DNA of 64,000 bases from Nevskia ramosa DSM 11499 (lineage in GTDB: Bacteria; Pseudomonadota; Gammaproteobacteria; Nevskiales; Nevskiaceae). The stretch lies in the NCBI RefSeq assembly GCF_000420645.1, contig NZ_ATVI01000008.1, positions 124,001 to 188,000 of the forward strand, written 5' to 3'. Numbering within the stretch: position 1 is the stretch's first letter; each line of letters opens with the position of its first letter. Positions 60,516-64,000 of this stretch are shown here, one piece after another. The position numbers were made by a program, and so were the translations under genes. Under the pieces are notes generated by a model that was not told where the DNA came from, made no database searches, and saw only the letters and a list, made by a program, of their open reading frames with translations.

Positions 60516-61306
60516 TTCGCAGTCTCGTCAGTAAAGGTTCCATGACGGCCGCTGCCGGCGCTGAAGCGCGCGGCACCAGCCAGGGTTTCGCCGGAGCGCA
60601 GGGTTGCCAGGCCAAAACCGAATTCCTGCGCCAGCGCATCGGCCTCGCTCAACTCGCTCTGGGCCAGTGCGCTGCTGCGATCACCGCGCATGCAGGCCTG
60701 CGGAAACGCGGCGATCTGCAGGGCCAGCGCCTCGGCGGCGGCGAGCGCGGTACCGGTCGGCACGACGCGATTGGCCAGGCCGATCGCCAGCGCTTCGTCG
60801 GCAGCCACGGCGCGGCCGGTGAGGATCAGATCGAGCGCCCGGCTCTGGCCGATCAGGCGCGGCAGGCGCACGGTGCCGCCATCGATCAGCGGTACGCCGA
60901 AGCGGCGGCAGAACACGCCGAACACGGCGGTCTCGGCAGCCACCCGCAGATCGCACCAGATCGCCAGTTCCAGCCCGCCAGCAACGGCATGACCTTCGAC
61001 AGCAGCGATCACCGGCTTCGACAAGCGCATGCGCGTCGGGCCCATCGGTCCGTCACCGTCGACAGTGATCTGATTCGCTCGCGCCGAATCGCCCGAAGCA
61101 ACGGCCTTCAGATCAGCGCCGGCGCAGAAATGACCGCTGGCGCCGGTGAGGATCGCCACGCTCAGCTCGGCGTCGGCATCGAAGTCACGGAAGGCTGCGG
61201 CGAGCGCGTTGGCGGTTGGCCGGTCGACGCAGTTGCGCACTTCCGGCCGATCGATGGTGACGATCAGCAGCGGCGGGCGGCGTTCGAGATGGACGGTGGC
61301 TTTCAT
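60512..61306 (-). CDS. Enoyl-CoA hydratase/isomerase family protein
   Basis: A 264-residue crotonase. The CoA oxyanion-hole segments are GHFCAGADLKAV near residue 60 and EGHAVAGGLELAIWCDLRVA near 105. FGVPLIDGGTVRLPRLIG near 140 replaces the usual catalytic Glu-rich segment, so hydratase activity is not certain. ATG 61306 begins MKATVHLERRPPLLIVTIDRP. The gene is divergent from the PaaX-like regulator and coupled to the desaturase gene downstream. Confidence 0.88.
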   Translation of the reverse strand: MKATVHLERRPPLLIVTIDRPEVRNCVDRPTANALAAAFRDFDADAELSVAILTGASGHFCAGADLKAVASGDSARANQITVDGDGPMGPTRMRLSKPVIAAVEGHAVAGGLELAIWCDLRVAAETAVFGVFCRRFGVPLIDGGTVRLPRLIGQSRALDLILTGRAVAADEALAIGLANRVVPTGTALAAAEALALQIAAFPQACMRGDRSSALAQSELSEADALAQEFGFGLATLRSGETLAGAARFSAGSGRHGTFTDETAK

Positions 61307-61349
61307 ATCGTTACAAAAATAGTCGTAAACCGACAATATCTGTAATGAT
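61307..61349. promoter_or_regulatory. Dyad symmetry between hydratase and PaaX-like genes, candidate operator
   Basis: ATCGTTACA (61307-61315) and TGTAATGAT (61341-61349) are inverted copies with one mismatch, 25 nt apart in an AT-rich patch. The left arm touches the hydratase start codon. It is a candidate site for the PaaX-like regulator encoded to the right. Confidence 0.45.
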
Positions 61350-61391
61350 CGCGATCTGCAATCCTTGCCACTGTCCGTCAGCCTTTCAGCG

Positions 61392-62183
61392 ATGAAACTC
61401 AGCGCCAAGACCCTGATCCTCGACCTGCTGCTGGCGACCGAAGGCGAGCCGCTGTCGGCGCGCGAGGCGATCAGCTCCTGCGCGCTGTTCGGCATCCGCG
61501 AGAACAACGTCCGCGTCGTGCTGCTGCGGCTGTCGGCCGAGGGCCTGATCGAAGCGACCGATCGCGGCGTCTACCGGCTGTGCGGCGCGGCCCACGAACT
61601 GGCCGACGAAGTCGCCACCTGGCGCACTGCCGAAGCGCGCACCCGGTCGTGGAGCGGCGGCTGGCTGGTGGTGCACAGCGGCCCGCTGGCACGCAGCGAT
61701 CGCGCACGGCTCAAGGCCAGGCAGCGGGCGCTGGACATGCTCGGCTTCCGCGAACTCGATCCCGGCCTGTGGCTGCGGCCGGACAACATCGAGAACGGCG
61801 TCGACGCCGTGCGTGCGCGGCTGGTGAAACTGGGCTTGGAAGCCAGCGCCGGCGTCTTCGTCGCCAGCCAGTTCGATGCCGCGCGCGAGAAGCGCATCGC
61901 CAGGCTCTGGGACGGCAAGGCGCTGAATGCGAGCTACGCGAAGCTGCGGCGCGAGCTGGAAAGCTGGATGCAGCGCGCGGCGAAACTCGAACCCGAAGTC
62001 GCCGCCCGGGAATCGCTGCTGATGGGCCGCAACGCGATCCGCCAGGTGGTGTTCGATCCGCTGCTGCCGGCGCCGATGGTCGACGTCGACGCGCGCCACG
62101 CCTTCGTCGAAACCGTGCGCGCCTACGACCGCGCCGGGCAGGCGATCTGGCGCCAAGTTCGTTGCCTGCCAGCACGCGCCTGA
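61392..62183 (+). CDS. PaaX-family transcriptional regulator
   Basis: A 263-residue regulator starting MKLSAKTLILDLLLATEG. The N-terminal winged helix has ENNVRVVLLRLSAEGLIEATDRGVYRL (residues ~35-65). The middle domain contains WSGGWLVVHSGPLARSDRARLKARQRALDMLGFRELDPGLWLRPDNI (~90-140), as in PaaX. PaaX represses phenylacetate genes and releases DNA on binding phenylacetyl-CoA; here the divergent hydratase and desaturase suggest an acyl-CoA ligand. Its last codons form half of a 20-bp palindrome shared with the convergent pump gene. Confidence 0.82.
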   Translation: MKLSAKTLILDLLLATEGEPLSAREAISSCALFGIRENNVRVVLLRLSAEGLIEATDRGVYRLCGAAHELADEVATWRTAEARTRSWSGGWLVVHSGPLARSDRARLKARQRALDMLGFRELDPGLWLRPDNIENGVDAVRARLVKLGLEASAGVFVASQFDAAREKRIARLWDGKALNASYAKLRRELESWMQRAAKLEPEVAARESLLMGRNAIRQVVFDPLLPAPMVDVDARHAFVETVRAYDRAGQAIWRQVRCLPARA

Positions 62184-62210
62184 AGGGCGATCAGGCGCGT
62201 GCTGGCAGGC
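62164..62210. terminator. Perfect 20-bp inverted repeat covering both convergent stop codons
   Basis: GCCTGCCAGCACGCGCCTGA (62164-62183) is the exact reverse complement of 62191-62210, with a 7-nt loop AGGGCGA. It includes the stop codons of the PaaX-like and RND genes, so both proteins end LPARA. It should fold very stably and stop transcription or stabilise both 3' ends. No clear T-run follows. Confidence 0.8.
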
Positions 62211-64000
62211 TCGCGGTTGCGGATTCTGTCGGCTCAATGACCGGTGGCAGCAGGCGATACATCACCGGCGTCACCAGACGGCCGATCAGGGTCGAGCTGA
62301 CCAGGCCGCCGATGATCACCCAGGCCAGCGGCGAGTAAAGCCCCGAGCCCTGCAGCGCCAGCGGCAGCAGGCCGCCGATCGCGGTCAGCGAGGTCAGCAG
62401 GATCGGCAGGAAGCGCACTTCGCCGGCCTGTTCGATCGCGGCGTTCAGCGCCATGCCTTCGCGGCGCAGCTGGTTGGTGAAATCGACCAGCAGGATCGAG
62501 TTCTTGATCTCGATGCCGATCAGGGCGATGAAGCCGATGATCGCCGAGAAGCTCATCGAATAGCCGCTCAGGAACAGCGCGACGAGGCCGCCCATGACGC
62601 CAAGCGGAATCACCGTGGCGACGATCAGCGTCGATTTGAAGCTGCCGAACTCGAGCACCAGCACGGCGAGGATTCCGAACACGGTGATGGTGATCGCCGC
62701 ACCGAAGCCGGCGAAGCTTTCGGCGCGGCTTTCGGCTTCGCCGGAGACGTCGTAGCGATAGCCGGCCGGCCAGCTGTAGGCGTCGAGCTTGGCGATCACT
62801 GCCCTGGTCAGCGCATCGGTGTTGTAGCCGGTGCCGGAGTAGGCCGACACCGTCACCGAGCGCGCGCGGTCGTAGCGTTCGATGCCGGCGGGTGATTCGA
62901 CCAGCTTCAGTTCGGCAAGCTGCGCCAGCGGCACCTGCGTGCCGTTGACGGTGCCGACATGCAGGCCGTCGAGCGTGTCGAGCCGGCTGCGGCCCTGCAT
63001 CGGCGCGCGCAGCACCACCGGATAGTTGTCGCCGCTATCGGTGCGGAAATCGCCAGCCGGCAGGCCCGCCACCGCGAGGCGCAGGCTTTGATCGAGATCG
63101 ATGGGCCGTACGCCGAGCAGGCCGGCGCGCTGTGGGTCGACGGCCAGTTCCAGATCGAGCCGGGCGCGGCGCAGCGGATTGATCACGTCGCGAGTGCCGG
63201 GCACCGACGCGATGATGGCCTCGACTTCGCCAGCGAGATGACGCAGTTCGCTCAAGCCCGGGCCGACGATGCGGATCGCGATCGGGGCTGCGATCGGCGG
63301 GCCGTTCTCGAACTCCTTGAGCACGATTTCGGCGCCGGGAATCGCCGCGAACTGGGTGCGCAACCGGTCGTAGATCGCCGTGGTCCGGCGCTCGTCGTAG
63401 CGCGTCAGTTCGACGAACACTTCAGCGTAGTTCGCGGCCAGTTCCTTCTGGAACACGTTGTAGTAGATCTGCGGATTGCCGCGGCCGAGATTGGCCATGG
63501 TCTTGGCAACATCTGGCTCGGCGCGCAGTTCGGCTTCGACCTGCTTCAGCACCCGATCGCTGGCGTTCAGGCTGGCGCCGTCCGGCAAGGTGATCTTGAC
63601 CAGGAACTGCGGCGTGCCGGCCTTCGGGAACAGCGAAAAGCCGATCGCCGGCACCAGCGCCAGACTGACGACGAACAGCAGACCGGCGGCCAGCGCCGTG
63701 CGTTTCGGCGCGGCAAGCGCGCGATGCAGCAGCGGCGCGTAGACCTTGCGGATCAGCTTCAGGGTGGCGCGCAGGAAGGCATTGCCATCCTCGTGCTGAT
63801 GCACCGGCAGCAGCCGCGAAGCGAGGAACGGAATGATGGTCAGGCTGACCAGCAGCGAGGCCAGCACCGTGAACACCACGGCCACCGGCAGCGAGCGGAT
63901 GAACTTGCCGGCGTTCTCCGGCAGCATCAGCAGCGGCAGGAAGGCGAACAGCAGAGTCGCGGTGCAGCCGATCACCGCCAGCGAAATCTGCTTGGTCGCC
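62191..64000 (-). CDS. RND efflux pump, C-terminal part (gene runs off the window)
   Basis: At least 602 residues of an AcrB/HAE1-like RND transporter, open to the right edge with no start in the window. Visible segments are TATLLFAFLPLLMLPENAGKFIRSLPVAVVFTVLASLLVSLTIIPFLASRLL (TM5-6), then the large second periplasmic loop with LFPKAGTPQFLVKITLPDGAS. TM11-12 motifs IGIEIKNSILLVDFTNQLRREG and RFLPILLTSLTAIGGLLPLAL come near the end. IEIKNS in place of IVKKNA separates it from the pumps at 4062 and 7172. The missing N-terminal half and any adaptor lie to the right of the window. Confidence 0.92.
   Translation of the reverse strand, partial: ATKQISLAVIGCTATLLFAFLPLLMLPENAGKFIRSLPVAVVFTVLASLLVSLTIIPFLASRLLPVHQHEDGNAFLRATLKLIRKVYAPLLHRALAAPKRTALAAGLLFVVSLALVPAIGFSLFPKAGTPQFLVKITLPDGASLNASDRVLKQVEAELRAEPDVAKTMANLGRGNPQIYYNVFQKELAANYAEVFVELTRYDERRTTAIYDRLRTQFAAIPGAEIVLKEFENGPPIAAPIAIRIVGPGLSELRHLAGEVEAIIASVPGTRDVINPLRRARLDLELAVDPQRAGLLGVRPIDLDQSLRLAVAGLPAGDFRTDSGDNYPVVLRAPMQGRSRLDTLDGLHVGTVNGTQVPLAQLAELKLVESPAGIERYDRARSVTVSAYSGTGYNTDALTRAVIAKLDAYSWPAGYRYDVSGEAESRAESFAGFGAAITITVFGILAVLVLEFGSFKSTLIVATVIPLGVMGGLVALFLSGYSMSFSAIIGFIALIGIEIKNSILLVDFTNQLRREGMALNAAIEQAGEVRFLPILLTSLTAIGGLLPLALQGSGLYSPLAWVIIGGLVSSTLIGRLVTPVMYRLLPPVIEPTESATASLPARA

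Noticed and set aside
1..64000. CRISPR arrays, insertion sequences, rRNA genes, riboswitches
   Set aside because: I saw no regular direct-repeat array, no transposase motif, no rRNA, and no recognisable cobalamin riboswitch in the sequence present.

Overview
The window is GC-rich, mostly unbroken bacterial chromosome. Its gene content (cobUTCS, MdtABC-type RND pump, DbpA, YajQ, VIT1-type transporter, DUF3422, DUF1003, DUF5924, many oxidative and acyl-CoA enzymes) suggests a gammaproteobacterium near the Nevskiaceae/Solimonadaceae. That placement is inference from gene content and codon use; no rRNA gene is present. I could run no searches, so family names rest on motifs and remembered families.

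Layout. 1-2546: end of a cobalamin nucleotide-loop operon (cobU-cobT-cobC-cobS). 2753-10279: adaptor plus two RND pump subunits. 10339-10415: tRNA-Pro(UGG). From about 10.4 to 25.6 kb lies an accessory block with visibly lower GC: a TetR / PF10118 hydrolase / styrene-oxide-isomerase-like operon on the minus strand, a second TetR, and an eleven-gene plus-strand run (SDR, P450, DUF3237, Baeyer-Villiger monooxygenase, MDR reductase, two [2Fe-2S] ferredoxins, acyl-CoA dehydrogenase, SDR, alpha/beta hydrolase, acyl-CoA ligase). This reads as a complete hydroxylate - oxidise - Baeyer-Villiger - hydrolyse - CoA-activate - beta-oxidise route for an unknown alicyclic or ketone substrate.

25.7-30.7 kb: small membrane protein, Rrf2 regulator, a Fic protein with a convergent 52-residue antitoxin-like ORF, DUF3422, nitroreductase and DUF3228. 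30.7-32.7 kb: an integron-type gene-cassette array with three attC sites, three minus-strand cassettes and an attI-like end, but no integrase. 32.8-41.1 kb: nucleoside hydrolase, DUF5924, VIT1-like, DUF1003, GFA, dbpA, amidase and pseudouridine synthase.

41.2-45.5 kb: an ECF42-type sigma-factor locus with two DGPF (YciI-like) proteins, a VOC protein, an MFS pump and a well-matching ECF42 promoter. 45.6-48.5 kb: two duplicated low-complexity lipoproteins with duplicated leaders. 48.6-54.6 kb: class I-type HMG-CoA reductase, YajQ, a glycosyltransferase, and a MerR / P450 / rubredoxin locus in which the rubredoxin has no ordinary in-frame start. 54.8-59.5 kb: a coupled six-gene operon of three lipoproteins, ECF sigma factor, putative anti-sigma factor and a CnrX/Spy-like metal sensor. 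59.5-62.2 kb: desaturase and enoyl-CoA hydratase divergent from a PaaX-like regulator. 62.2-64.0 kb: the C-terminal part of another RND pump, running off the window.
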